Positions 11,682 through 22,895 of a stretch of 64,000 bases of DNA are shown here, piece after piece. The translations under genes and the position numbers were made by a program. The DNA is taken from contig OW799237.1 of the NCBI GenBank assembly GCA_941918925.1, positions 75,837,126 to 75,901,125 of the forward strand. Reading direction: 5' to 3'. Origin of the DNA: Phyto melanocephala. Lineage: Eukaryota > Arthropoda > Insecta > Diptera > Rhinophoridae. How positions within the stretch are numbered: the stretch's first letter is position 1; each line of letters opens with the position of its first letter. Below the pieces are notes generated by a model that ran no database searches, was not told the origin of the DNA, and saw only the letters and a list, made by a program, of their open reading frames with translations.

Positions 11682-13313
11682 GTCGGGAGACCCAATTTCA
11701 TATAGGAAATTTTGTCGGGAGACCCAATTTCATATAGGAAATTTTGTCGGGAGACCCAATTTCATATAGGAAATTTTGTCGGGAGACCCAATTTCATATA
11801 GGAAATTTTGTCGGGAGACCCAATTTCATATAGGAAATTTTGTCGGGAGACCCAATTTCATATAGGAAATTTTGTCGGGAGACCCAATTTCATATAGGAA
11901 ATTTTGTCGGGAGACCCAATTTCATATAGGAAATTTTGTCGGGAGACCCAATTTCATATAGGAAATTTTGTCGGGAGACCCAATTTCATATAGGAAATTT
12001 TGTCGGGAGACCCAATTTCATATAGGAAATTTTGTCGGGAGACCCAATTTCATATAGGAAATTTTGTCGGGAGACCCAATTTCATATAGGAAATTTTGTC
12101 GGGAGACCCAATTTCATATAGGAAATTTTGTCGGGAGACCCAATTTCATATAGGAAATTTTGTCGGGAGACCCAATTTCATATAGGAAATTTTGTCGGGA
12201 GACCCAATTTCATATAGGAAATTTTGTCGGGAGACCCAATTTCATATAGGAAATTTTGTCGGGAGACCCAATTTCATATAGGAAATTTTGTCGGGAGACC
12301 CAATTTCATATAGGAAATTTTGTCGGGAGACCCAATTTCATATAGGAAATTTTGTCGGGAGACCCAATTTCATAAAGGAAATTTTGTCGGGAGACCCAAT
12401 TTCATAAAGGAAATTTTGTCGGGAGACCCAATTTCATATAGGAAATTTTGTCGGGAGACCCAATTTCATATAGGAAATTTTGTCGGGAGACCCAATTTCA
12501 TATAGGAAATTTTGTCGGGAGACCCAATTTCATAAAGGAAATTTTGTCGGGAGACCCAATTTCATATAGGAAATTTTGTCGGGAGACCCAATTTCATATA
12601 GGAAATTTTGTCGGGAGACCCAATTTCATATAGGAAATTTTGTCGGGAGACCCAATTTCATATAGGAAATTTTGTCGGGAGACCCAATTTCATATAGGAA
12701 ATTTTGTCGGGAGACCCAATTTCATATAGGAAATTTTGTCGGGAGACCCAATTTCATATAGGAAATTTTGTCGGGAGACCCAATTTCATATAGGAAATTT
12801 TGTCGGGAGACCCAATTTCATATAGGAAATTTTGTCGGGAGACCCAATTTCATATAGGAAATTTTGTCGAGAGACCCAATTTCATATAGGAAATTTTGTC
12901 GGGAGACCCAATTTCATATAGGAAATTTTGTCGGGAGACCCAATTTCATATAGGAAATTTTGTCGGGAGACCCAATTTCATATAGGAAATTTTGTCGGGA
13001 GACCCAATTTCATATAGGAAATTTTGTCGGGAGACCCAATTTCATATAGGAAATTTTGTCGGGAGACCCAATTTCATATAGGAAATTTTGTCGGGAGACC
13101 CAATTTCATATAGGAAATTTTGTCGGGAGACCCAATTTCATATAGGAAATTTTGTCGGGAGACCCAATTTCATATAGGAAATTTTGTCGGAAGACCCAAT
13201 TTCATATAGGAAATTTTGTCGGAAGACCCAATTTCATATAGGAAATTTTGTCGGAAGACCCAATTTCATATAGGAAATTTTGTCGGGAGACCCAATTTCA
13301 TAAAGGAAATTTT
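11682..13313. repeat. 51-copy, 32-bp tandem repeat array (minisatellite)
   Basis: The unit starts GTCGGGAGACCCAATTTCAT and continues ATAGGAAATTTT, 32 bp. Unit starts run exactly every 32 bp from 11682 to 13282, so 51 units fill 1632 bp with no indels. Variants are few and some are clustered: CATAAAGG replaces CATATAGG in two adjacent units near 12375-12405, one near 12535 and the last unit; GTCGAGAG occurs once near 12868; GTCGGAAG occurs in three successive units near 13186-13250. The array lies in the 2859-bp mim intron, ending 69 bp from the splice donor of the exon at 13382-13443. ORFs through it are artefacts of the repeat period. Confidence 0.97.
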
Positions 13314-13381
13314 CAATTCGAAATTTCGCAAATTTTTTAAAATTTATATAAAGCATGGCTTGATATACATATCTCACTTAC

Positions 13382-13443
13382 CGTAAACAAGCATGTAATT
13401 TACTGGCCTTAGCAACGAAATCCTCCCATAAAGGTGAGGTATT
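13382..13443 (-). CDS. mim: mim exon: N-terminal IMD segment (PLWEDFVAKASKLHACLR)
   Basis: This 62-nt exon has 20 codons, NTSPLWEDFVAKASKLHACL, plus two bases of the next Arg codon. The acceptor is tttatttacag and the donor is CG|gtaagt. The P.WEDF..KA.KL...LR pattern is the conserved beginning of the MTSS1/mim I-BAR domain, after the short N-terminal segment containing CSALGGLFQ-like sequence. That N-terminal exon was searched for upstream and not found, so it probably lies outside the window or in an exon too short to see. Confidence 0.93.
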
Positions 13444-14481
13444 CTGTAAATAAAAAAAAATATGTAAAGTATTAATTTAAAGGCATGAGCAATAATAATC
13501 GTAAAAGTTAGCTTAATTTAACAGTGTTTTTTATTGTCTGTGAAAATGACTGCTTTAAGATGCATTCAGGCACTAATTTATAAATTAATTTTAGCATCGA
13601 CGAACGCTCAATTGTCAATATTGTTGTTTAGTGACAAGTAAAGTGGCTTATAAAAATAAAAAATGAAATATGCAATAACAAAATACATATAATATTTTAA
13701 ATCATGACGATAAAAATAATAATTATGCTTGTCACATTATTTTAAAAATGATATGTAAATATTCTGTTGCCACTGATGGTGCAGCTAACAAAATCTCAGT
13801 TGTGCTGCTGCTGTGCCCAATTGCGCAATGAATCATGATAGTTTGACACCATTTTCAACAACAGAGAGTGAAAAAAATATATAAAAAGGGGGAAAAAAGT
13901 ACGAAAGTGCATAAACGAAAAGCATAAAACAAACTCAAACTATAAACATTGTAAAAAGTCGGTGAATCTTAAAAAAATTTGAAATGTTGCATGACAAGCT
14001 ACAGCATCATTCATTACAAAAGTTTTTTTATTTTATTTTACACACATACAAACTTACATTGACAACTCATCACGTTTTAACGAGATTTAAATACATTGTT
14101 AGAAAAATATAAAAAATAGAAAATAATGAAAAATAATATTTTTAGCCAAAGTCTCATACAAAACAGCACATACATGTGTATGTAATTTACAAGCGTCATC
14201 CAAGAGAAATTGCGTACAAAGTCAAATAGAGATAATAGAAAAGAAATTAAAGAAACAAAATTATATTAAGCCTAATGGTATGCAACACTTTTAACAATAT
14301 ACAAATAAAGTATACATTTGCGTGTCTATAGCAGTATAAAAATTATGTTAAAATTATCCTCATCAGTTTGGTCGTTGTCTGGATATACGGTAAAAACTGT
14401 TAGTTTTGTATAGGAGGTGTCACGAACACTTTAAATTTTAGGAAAAATTTTTCGTAAGAATCTTACTTGCGCTCAGAGGAG
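13444..14481. other. Intron or upstream DNA, no gene recognised
   Basis: This is AT-rich, low-complexity sequence immediately upstream of the most 5' mim exon found. No ORF of note, repeat family or RNA gene was recognised. Confidence 0.5.
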
Positions 14482-15262
14482 CTATTGGAATTCAGCACAA
14501 TCGCCCCATAACTTTTTGAGATATGAGCAAAATAGCACGACTGCCTCTGTTTTTTTCCATATTTTTACCACCAAAATTAAAATTTTTAACCAATAGAATA
14601 ATTTATAGGCGCCTTTGCTACTATCTGTAGATATAATATGCCTCTAAAAATATGCCTTCGTAAAAAATTTTAAATAAATGGGGATCTAATCGGTAAAGTT
14701 ATAGGCAAAAAAATTGTTTGAAAAATATATGTTCCAAAAATTTACAAACTAAAATCAATTTTTTCAGCTTCAAGACAACCGAGAGAGTCAATATTGGTAT
14801 CATCTGAAAAAACTTGACTAGCGCAATATAAACACTATACAAAAATTAAAATTCATGTTGGCCGCCATTACAAAATGGCGGACAATAAATTTAAATATGG
14901 GTCAAATCTGATATTTTAAAATGTAACTTCTAGAACCCCCTCAATATTGGAATCAAATGAAAGATCTTGACCAGTAGAATACAGTAAAATGTTAAAAAAT
15001 TTAAAATCCAAAATGGCGTCTTAAACAAAATGGCGGATAAAATTTTTTTAACCCCATCAATATGGGTATCAAATTAAAGAGCTTGACTAGCAGAATACAG
15101 TTAACTACGTAAAAATTCAAATATGGCGTCAAAAATAACAAAGAAAAATGGCGTATAACATGAAATATAGGTTAAGCTACGATGTGGGATTATACCTATG
15201 TACATGATGGTGAAGGGTATTATCAGATTCGGCACGGCCGAATATAGCACTCTTACTTGTTT
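14482..15262 (-). mobile_element. Mini-me/DINE-1-like element, copy 5 (5'-truncated, long subfamily)
   Basis: It starts abruptly inside the family at TTCAGCACAATCGCCCCATA and runs to the terminal hairpin ATTCGGCACGGCCGAAT, then ATAGCACTCTTACTTGTTT. The middle closely parallels copy 3 (CGAGAGAGTCAATATTGGTA, AAAATGGCGGA). The core and GTCY part expected on the left are missing. Confidence 0.8.
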
Positions 15263-17084
15263 GCTTTAATCTAGTTTTATAATTTTTCTTACGAACTTTT
15301 TTAACCACAAATATGCTGGCAATGCTATCGAACTATTTTTGTCTGAAAATTTAAATGACACTTCTACACTTTTTTACACCTTTTCCCCGTTTTGTTTTAA
15401 AGTTTTTTAAATTATTACATTCTTATTGCAATTTAAAAAAACGAGATTAAAAAAATTTATATATTTTCAGTCAGAAACTCTAATCAATAAAATTTTCAGG
15501 CGAACTTAAAACCTTTTTGCTGCACTGTATAGTTGTCTAAGTACTCTACAAGTTCCTTGGCAATTAAATAACTTTTTATAAACTTATTTAATAATTAATA
15601 AACATGAAAATATATTTTTTTTATTGGCTTATCATTAAAATAAACTAAAAATAAAGAAATTAAAATAGAACTTAAAAATAACACAATTTAAGCTCTTCTA
15701 CATTTCAATTAAGTACAAGTTTAACCTTGAAATAAAATCTTAAAGTGATTGTAGAATAAAACACAATAAAAAAAAAATAGTTCGAAAAGAAAACTGAAAA
15801 TATAAGCAGAGAATATGGCGATATAATATCTGCTGCTGTTTATTGCCAATTAAATAAACAACAATAAGAGACCAGAAAAATAAAGGCTTTTTTATTTAAA
15901 ACTAAATTGATGCAGCCAATGTATTTTAATTGTCGAATGCGAACAGAACTTTTAAAATTTTTTATCGAAAATTTTTCTTTTTATTTTCAAGTTCAACTAT
16001 CAATTTTAAACATCATAATCATAAACATTATCAATATTGTTTCTTTTTTATATTGTTATCATGATCATCATCATCAGCATCACAATATTAATAAACATCT
16101 TTGATTAAATAAATTCAATTGCGATTGATTGATTGAAATTGCTGAATTATTAATTGACATATGTACTTGACTGTTTTTAATGAAAGACTGTGGCCGTTCA
16201 GTCGGATGATCTATGGGGCGTTTGAGTTTGAAATAAATAAATAAAAATAAAAAACTTATAAAACACAAATTAGATGTACATATCGACTGTAGGGTTAATC
16301 ATTATTCCAAAATAACTGTAGGACAACTTAACATACAATTAAAATACATAAAATTAAAATCTTCTTAAGTGTTAGAACTTTGTAGTGTAATAAAATGAAA
16401 TTAAGAAGATAAATATATTACAAAACAATTTGATGCCGATATTAACTTTAAAAATGTTGCAATAGATTTTCAACTAATTACAAATTTTAATTCAATAAAA
16501 AAAAATCATACAATTAAACATTGATAATACATTTCTGTGGCATAAAGGAATAACTGCTTAAGTCTACGTAAGCTAAAATTGAGATAATCACAACATTGAA
16601 ATACCGCTATTTAAAATTACCCTTAAGTGAATTTCCATTTAATTTGGACAACTACACAGGAAGCTAAAGCGTAAAAATGTATTGCCTTAATTTTTACAAC
16701 GAACAATATCATTTGGAATAAGAACTTATTTTTTAAACTTATAATTGAAGTAAATATACGAAAACTGATATGCTTCATAGTTAAGACAACGTGGAATTCA
16801 TAATATAGTCTTTATTTTAAAAGGAATCAATTTATAAAAATCAACACACAAAAATGCTTTCTTGAAAAATTCGAAAAAACAGACATAAACAGTTTTTCCT
16901 TAATGCCACAGATTTGTTCAATTCACAACCCCACCCCCTGTAATGTACTATTGCTTTTAGTTTACAGTAATGTTGTTGGTAATTTTCATTAAGACATTTT
17001 TGTAAAACAATATCATTTCATTTTATATGTTTTTCGAAGTGTTGTTTTGGATCCATACAGGGATGGATTTGTTTTTGCTTTTTT
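15263..17084. other. No gene recognised
   Basis: Very AT-rich sequence. The ORF at 15907-16104 is low-complexity Ile/Asn/His (ATC/CAT triplets near 16060) and is unlikely to be a gene. No repeat family was recognised. Confidence 0.5.
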
Positions 17085-17431
17085 TTTGGATGTCGATTAG
17101 ATTTGTATGTGGTATCAATCTTTTGGAAATATCTGGTAATGAATTGTTTTTGACATTCAACACAATCGCTCCTTAACTTTCTGACGCATGAGCAAATAAA
17201 CACGACTGCCTGTTTTGTTTTTTTTCACAAATTTTTATCATAAAAATTAAAATTTTTCCGTCCTAGAATAATTTATAGATACGTTTGATACTATTTGCAA
17301 ATATTATATGTGTTTAGGAATTTTCGTAGAAAAATTTTGCAAAAATCGGTCACTAACTGGCAATTTTATAAGCAAAAATAATTTGTACAAATAAAGTTAC
17401 TAAAGCTGCTAATTAATTTTTGGACAAGGTA

Positions 17432-18151
17432 CACGCAGAGAAAAACCATGGTAACGACATGATCACGACGGTCATATTATAGTTTCTATAACAATATTTG
17501 GTTGTCGAAAACAAGTAATAGTTATTTTTGTTTCATTTCATCATATATTTTGTCACGATAGTCAAGCATTTGTTTGAATTGTATCATTTAATGTTTGCTT
17601 TTTGTAAAAATTTCAAAATGGTTATCGTTTAAAAATAGTATGATATAAAAAAAATAATTTAACATTATAATCAAAAGTATTAAAAATTAAAAATAATCAT
17701 TAAATAATGGGTGAGACAACAGTATGATTAAAAATTAATCAATCTAATTTTTTTTTAACAATAATTTGATTTTAAATCTTCTTCTTCTTGCTGAATAAAT
17801 TTTAATTATTTTAAAAGTTTGAGATGTCAAAAAAATTAACAAAAATTTTGAAAAATTAAAGAAAATTTAAAAATAAACGAGAAAATGTAAAAAATATTGG
17901 TAAAAAAATTGCAATTAAATTGGTAAGTACAATCAACATGTGTATGTTACAGCAAGACAATAATTTGCCGCAAAAAAGCAAAGATTGTCGATTTCAATTG
18001 TAGTCATATATATGATTATTGAATGATACTTAAATAAAACATAATAATGATAACTGGTAACCATTATTATTTTTAACCATTATCATACAATTCAATCATA
18101 GTATGTTGCTCTTCGATTATGGTTACCACAACCATATTTTTTCTTTTCGTG
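17432..18151. mobile_element. 720-bp TA-flanked MITE
   Basis: The left end CACGCAGAGAAAAACCATGG and the complement of the right end CACGAAAAGAAAAAATATGG form imperfect inverted repeats, and TA flanks both sides. It is inserted in a mini-me remnant. A second partial copy starts at 48555. There is no ORF. TA targeting suggests mobilisation by a Tc1/mariner-type transposase, which is inference. Confidence 0.75.
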
Positions 18152-18244
18152 TAAAGACGCCAAAATACCAGCTGTAGTCTTAAAAATTATTGTTCAGGGA
18201 AATTGAAAAATCGGTTTGAAATTAACTGAGATATGAGCACAAAC

Positions 18245-18424
18245 CAGGGTACACCTATACAGGCAGCGGCGCCAGCCCAGCTGATTATTTTTTTGTGTCC
18301 CAATGTTTGCCAGACTCCATACATAAAATCTCTAGTTTCAAGAATTGTCAAATTCCATATATAAAAAAATGAGAGACAAAAAATACTCTCGCTCTGCGCT
18401 ATCACCTTATGTGATTACACCATG
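18245..18424. mobile_element. 180-bp insert with 8-bp target duplication (hAT-like)
   Basis: Flanks GCACAAAC on the left and GCACAAAA on the right match at 7 of 8 bases, and the intact family sequence (copies 4 and 10) lacks the insert. Ends are CAGGGTACACC and, on the other strand, CATGGTGTAAT. The short GC-rich start (GGCAGCGGCGCCAGCC) contrasts with the surroundings. Non-coding. Confidence 0.6.
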
Positions 18425-18889
18425 GCACAAAATATAAATACTTTGATGTTTTTTCTAAAATTTACAAAGGAAAATCGATTTTTCAGCTTGTGGACAAGAG
18501 AGGGAAGTGATATGGGTTTTAAAAGAAACTAGCAGAATTAAATACACTTTAAAAAATTTACAAATAACATGATGGTCGCCACAACAAAATGACGTACAAT
18601 AAATTTATAATTAAAAATGTACCCACTTAAACTCAACCAATATTGGTATCAAACGAAAAGATTTGGCCACTAGAATATAGTAAGATATGAAAAAAAAGAA
18701 AATTAATATTGCGTCCGGTCAAGCCCTTTCATTTGATACCAATATTGTGGGGGTTAAAGGGGACAAAACCGTCACTACTATATTTGACTCATATATCCGC
18801 CATTTAATATAGGACGTCATTTTCTAACTTTCTCATAGTCAAGCCCTTTCATTTGATTTTAATATTGATAACTATTTACTGTATTCTAA

Positions 18890-19840
18890 AGGTGTCCTAA
18901 TATGTTATATTGTTCTAAGATTTCACAATAGTTTAGAAAAAGTGTTGTTGCTTTTCAAGTAAAAACTGTCCTAAAATAATACTACTGTAAATGGTATGTT
19001 TATTGTGCTGTCATAACTGCAGAGATCGGCTATGAATCTGCCGAGCCATCTGTGATATTTTTAAGCCGCCCCTTCGATATTCTTTTAAAAGATCTGTTAT
19101 CAAAAATTTTGCAAAATCAGCGATTTTAATGGAATTAAAATCACACTTAGTTATTAAGGGTTGTTCACGATTGTCATATTTTTTATGTAATTATTTTCGA
19201 ACATTTGAATTTAGACCACCTCGTGAATACAATAATTGTAAGGTACTTGTAAAAAGTACATAATTTGAAGTAACTGTTATGGAGTGTTTAATGCTTTAAA
19301 AGTATTTTTAAACGTATACCCATTTTTACATACGACAATATTATGTCTGCCAACTTATTTTTATGGTGTTTTTTCTAATTATTGTTATTTTTTCTGCTGA
19401 TGATACCACAATATACTGAATGATATTATTTAATAAAAAACATTATTGGCTCATAAAAATTATTATTTTGTTTAACGTTCTTTGAATACTTAATCAAATT
19501 TTTATTGACCACATTTTTTTCTTCTTCTTCGACTAGTTCTTCAAGTCGCACTGTGAAAAAAAACAAAACAAAAAGAAAGGAGTTAATAAACATTTTATAT
19601 TATTATTTCTTTTCCATACAACGCAATTTGTTCTTATTTTGGCTAATATTTATTTGTTTTTTATTCTCTTAGGACTACAAATACGTATTAACATTAATTA
19701 CGTGACACATTTGAAGCACTGACCTCGGACAATTGGTTAATAGCTTGAATAAGAATTGTTCTACTCTTTTTATATCAATGTAAAAACAGTACTCAAGGGA
19801 ACTGACTTCCTTTTAAATTACAAAAAAAAGCAAAAGAAAA
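18890..19840. other. No gene recognised
   Basis: AT-rich sequence. On the minus strand a pyrimidine tract ending in cacag near 19552 is followed by about 40 open codons (RLEELVEEEEKNV...). I could not link these to mim or any family, so they are not annotated as an exon. Confidence 0.4.
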
Positions 19841-20635
19841 AACAAGTAAGAGTGCTATATTCGGCCGTTCCGAATCTTACATACCCTTCACAACGTGTAG
19901 TCATGCAATAACAATTGTTTGTATCACCATTCATCTTATATAAAATACATCCCATTGTAAAACTATAAATTTAAGAATGCATATTAAAAAAAAAAAATAA
20001 AAAATTAATTAAAAAAAATAAATAAAAAAATAAATAAAAAAAAATTAAAAAAATAATAAATATATAAATATTAAATATAAAAAAAAGAAACAAAATTTAA
20101 AAAAAATTAAAAAAAAACAAAAAAAAAATTAACAAAAAAATATATAAAAAATTAAGAAAAAAATAAATAAATATTTAAATTATTTATAAAAAAAATGTTT
20201 TTTTGGCTCATCTGGGATTCGATGTGACGCTTACTCTAACCAGTATACCACGTTTGTATGTATGTATGTTGTTGTTGTATGTAGTTGTTGTGTTAAAAAA
20301 ACGAGGTGGCCGTGGCTTTTTGCTCATATCTCAGTTGTTTATGTACCGATGTTTCTGATTTTCAATACCGATTTAATAATATTAGATCGATACCGATTTT
20401 ACGAATATTTCTGATATTTTAATACCACACCCGGGTCCAAGCGATGTTGAGGGACTTAACGTTGATTTCAACATACACACGGACAGACTGTCAGATTGAC
20501 AGAGCTTAATGGACTCCCTTATTCAGAAGCTTTCAGAAAAAAATACTTTATGGGGTCGGAAATGAAAATTGTAGAAATTTCACACGGAATGACAAGCCTA
20601 TATATACCCCTTTTCACTGTGTGAAGGGTATAATA
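19841..20635 (+). mobile_element. Mini-me/DINE-1-like element, copy 7 (A-rich subfamily)
   Basis: It is complete from AACAAGTAAGAGTGCTATAT to GTGTGAAGGGTATAATAA, with an A-rich tract at 19985-20195. This is followed by CATCTGGGATTCGATGTGAC, ACTCTAACCAGTATACCACG, (GTAT)n and the core GGGGTCGGAAATG. The (GACAGACG) tract is shortened. Confidence 0.8.
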
Positions 20636-20638
20636 AGA

Positions 20639-22004
20639 AAACAAGTAAGAGTGATATATTCGTCCATGCCGAATCTTATATACCCTTCACAACGTGTAGT
20701 CATGCAATAACAGTAGTTTGTATCACCATTCATCTCATATGAAATACGTACATACATATATAAAAAACATACATATATAAAAACATCCCATTGTAAAATT
20801 ATAAATTTACGTATGTATGTTAAAAAAAAAAAAAAATTAAAAAAAAAAATTAAAATAATTAATATAAATAATAAATATAAAACAAAAAAAGATAAAAAAA
20901 AAATTAAAAAAAAAAAATAATAACAATAATATATTAAATAAAAACAAGTAACAGTGCTATATTCGGCAGTACCGAATCTTATATACCCTTCACAACGTGT
21001 AGTCATGCAATAACAATTGTTTGTATCACCATTCATCCCATATAAAATACGTGCATACCTACACGTTAGACTAAATGTGGCATCGAATCCCAGCTGAGCC
21101 AAAAAAATTTTATCTTATTTTATTTAAGATATTATTTATATTTTATTATTTTTTTTATATTTTTTTTTAAATTTTTTTAAAAAATTTTTTTTACAAAAAT
21201 TTAAAAAAATTTTTTTTTAATTTTTTTTATTGTAATTTTTTTATTATTTTGTTTTATTTTTAATATATTTTTTTTTTTTAATTTTTTTTTTTGCATGTTT
21301 TTTGCATGTATGTATGTATGTTGTTGTTGTAATTGTGTAAAAAAACGAGGTGGTCGTGGTTTTTTGCTCATATCTCAGAAAGTTATGGGGCGATTGTGCT
21401 GAATTTCAATAGCGATTCATTCCTGGATATTTCCAAGAGATTGATACCATATACAGATCTGAGGAACATATAGTTGCTTCTAAAAGTTGATTTCAACCAA
21501 CACACGGACAGACGGTCAGGGCTTAATCGACTCCTCTATTCACAAGCTTTCAGAAAATATATACTTTATGGGGTCGGAAATGAAAATTGTAGAAATTACA
21601 AACGGAATGACAAAGCTATATATACCCTTGTGCACCACAGGTGAAGGGTATAAAAAATTCGAAAAAAAATATTAAAAAAAAATTTAAAAAAAAATTTTTT
21701 GGCTCAGCTGGGATTCGATGCCACGTTTACTCTAACCAGTATACATGTTTGTATGTACCGATGTTTCTGATTTTCAACACCGATCTACTCCCGAATATTT
21801 CTTTAATACCCCACCCGGGCCCAGGCGATATCGGGGGCTTCAAAAAGTTGATTTCAACATACAGACGGACAGAGCTTAATCGACTCCCCTATTCATAAGC
21901 TTTCAGAAAATATATACTTTATGGGGTCGGAAATGAAAATTGTAGAATTTCACACGGAATGACAAACCTATATATACCCTTTTTCACTGTGTGAAGGGTA
22001 TAAT
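20639..22004 (+). mobile_element. Mini-me/DINE-1-like element, copy 8, with another copy nested inside
   Basis: The outer copy starts ACAAGTAAGAGTGATATATT, runs into an A-rich tract, is interrupted at 20943, and resumes at about 21655 with GGCTCAGCTGGGATTCGATG, the core and the end GTGTGAAGGGTATAATAA. Outer halves join sensibly when compared with copy 2 (both have ATAATATATTAAATAAA at the break). The 486-nt ORF at 20614-21102 on the minus strand is repeat read-through. Confidence 0.75.
20943..21654 (+). mobile_element. Nested mini-me/DINE-1-like element, copy 8b
   Basis: It is complete from AACAAGTAACAGTGCTATAT to CACCACAGGTGAAGGGTATA. It resembles copy 1: GTGGCATCGAATCCCAGCTG followed by A then T-rich tract (21100-21300), and the ending GTGCACCACAGGTGAAGGG. 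It inserted in the A-rich tract of copy 8, so the copy 1-like subfamily was active after the copy 2-like subfamily. Confidence 0.78.
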
Positions 22005-22351
22005 AAACTATAGTATTGATAAAAGAGGTATATAACTTAAAGTTGGCAACAGTTTTTAAACTAATGTTGATTTAAATAGATCAACATAATATTATTATTT
22101 TACTACCTCTGGTTACCAAATTATACTTTTCAGTTTCTATAAAAACACAACATTGTATCACTCCCAATGTAGAAATACTTAACGTTTCATTGTAAGACTT
22201 AATTTAAGAAAATAAATTAATAGCCAATCGGAGTTACACAAAGAAAGTATTACAAATTTTAAGTAAAAAGGGATTGTTCCATAGCGATTACAGTTAATAA
22301 CAAAATAATAAATTTTGTACTATAAAAGTTCATAAAAATGGTGGTGGGTTT

Positions 22352-22392
22352 AAAAAATTCGGCACAGCCGAATATAGTGCTCTTACTTGTTT
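22352..22392 (-). mobile_element. Mini-me/DINE-1-like terminal fragment
   Basis: Only the terminal hairpin AATTCGGCACAGCCGAATAT and the following AGTGCTCTTACTTGTTT remain. The rest of the element is absent. Confidence 0.7.
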
Positions 22393-22895
22393 TTTTTTTA
22401 ATAATTTATTTTTAGTTGATTTTAAATGTGTTCTGAATGAAAGTATTTACAGCTACAGTGGAGTAGTTATATTTGTGCAACGAAGTGTTTGAATATAAGA
22501 ACAAAATTATTGCTGCACCAGTTACAGTTAGTTCTACTACTACTACTGCAATTACAGACCACCACCATTGTTTGTCGAAATTTTGCATTTTAGTAGTAAA
22601 TTCTTTTAAAAAACTTTATACATATTTAACGAGAATGCAAATTTATAATGTGTTTTTGTAGAGTCGATTATTTTTGTGTGACTGACCGTCTAATGAGTGC
22701 GAATGAGTTTAATTATAAATTTAACGTTTATTTATGTACAACTACGACTTTTTTCATAATGTTTTTTGTATTGTGACCTGTAAAATTAATGTGAACAGAA
22801 ATCGCATCATTTCAAAAAAGTTGGCTTAAAATTCCTTTGTATAATACATTGAACACATAGCCGACTACACGACTAAAAATAACGATAGCTGTAGC

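Larger units (their letters stand above)
17085..18890. mobile_element. Mini-me/DINE-1-like remnants, copy 6, with two insertions
   Basis: Diverged family words in reverse orientation (ATCAATCTTTTGGAAATATC, ACACAATCGC, TGAGCAAATAAACACGACTG) occupy 17095-17431 and resume at 18154. They are interrupted by the TA-flanked MITE at 17432-18151 and the hAT-like insert at 18245-18424. Reverse-orientation similarity lasts to about 18712. From 18715 the words (GGTCAAGCCCTTTCATTTGA) are in forward orientation, so the piece is either inverted or two copies joined head to head. Confidence 0.65.

Noticed and set aside
12320..12633. ORFs in the 32-bp array
   Set aside because: They exist only where CATAAAGG variants remove a TAG in one frame; protein repeats mirror the DNA period.
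11682..13313. CRISPR array
   Set aside because: There are no spacers: units are directly adjacent, in a eukaryotic intron.
18187..18405. 72-codon minus-strand ORF
   Set aside because: Covers the hAT-like 180-bp insert and mini-me flanks; no protein similarity recognised.
19440..19552. Possible minus-strand exon (RLEELVEEEEKNV...)
   Set aside because: Good pyrimidine tract and cacag acceptor, but no family match, no donor and no link to mim phases.
20614..21102. 162-codon minus-strand ORF
   Set aside because: It runs through two mini-me copies and their T-rich tract; parallel reading of the repeats explains it.
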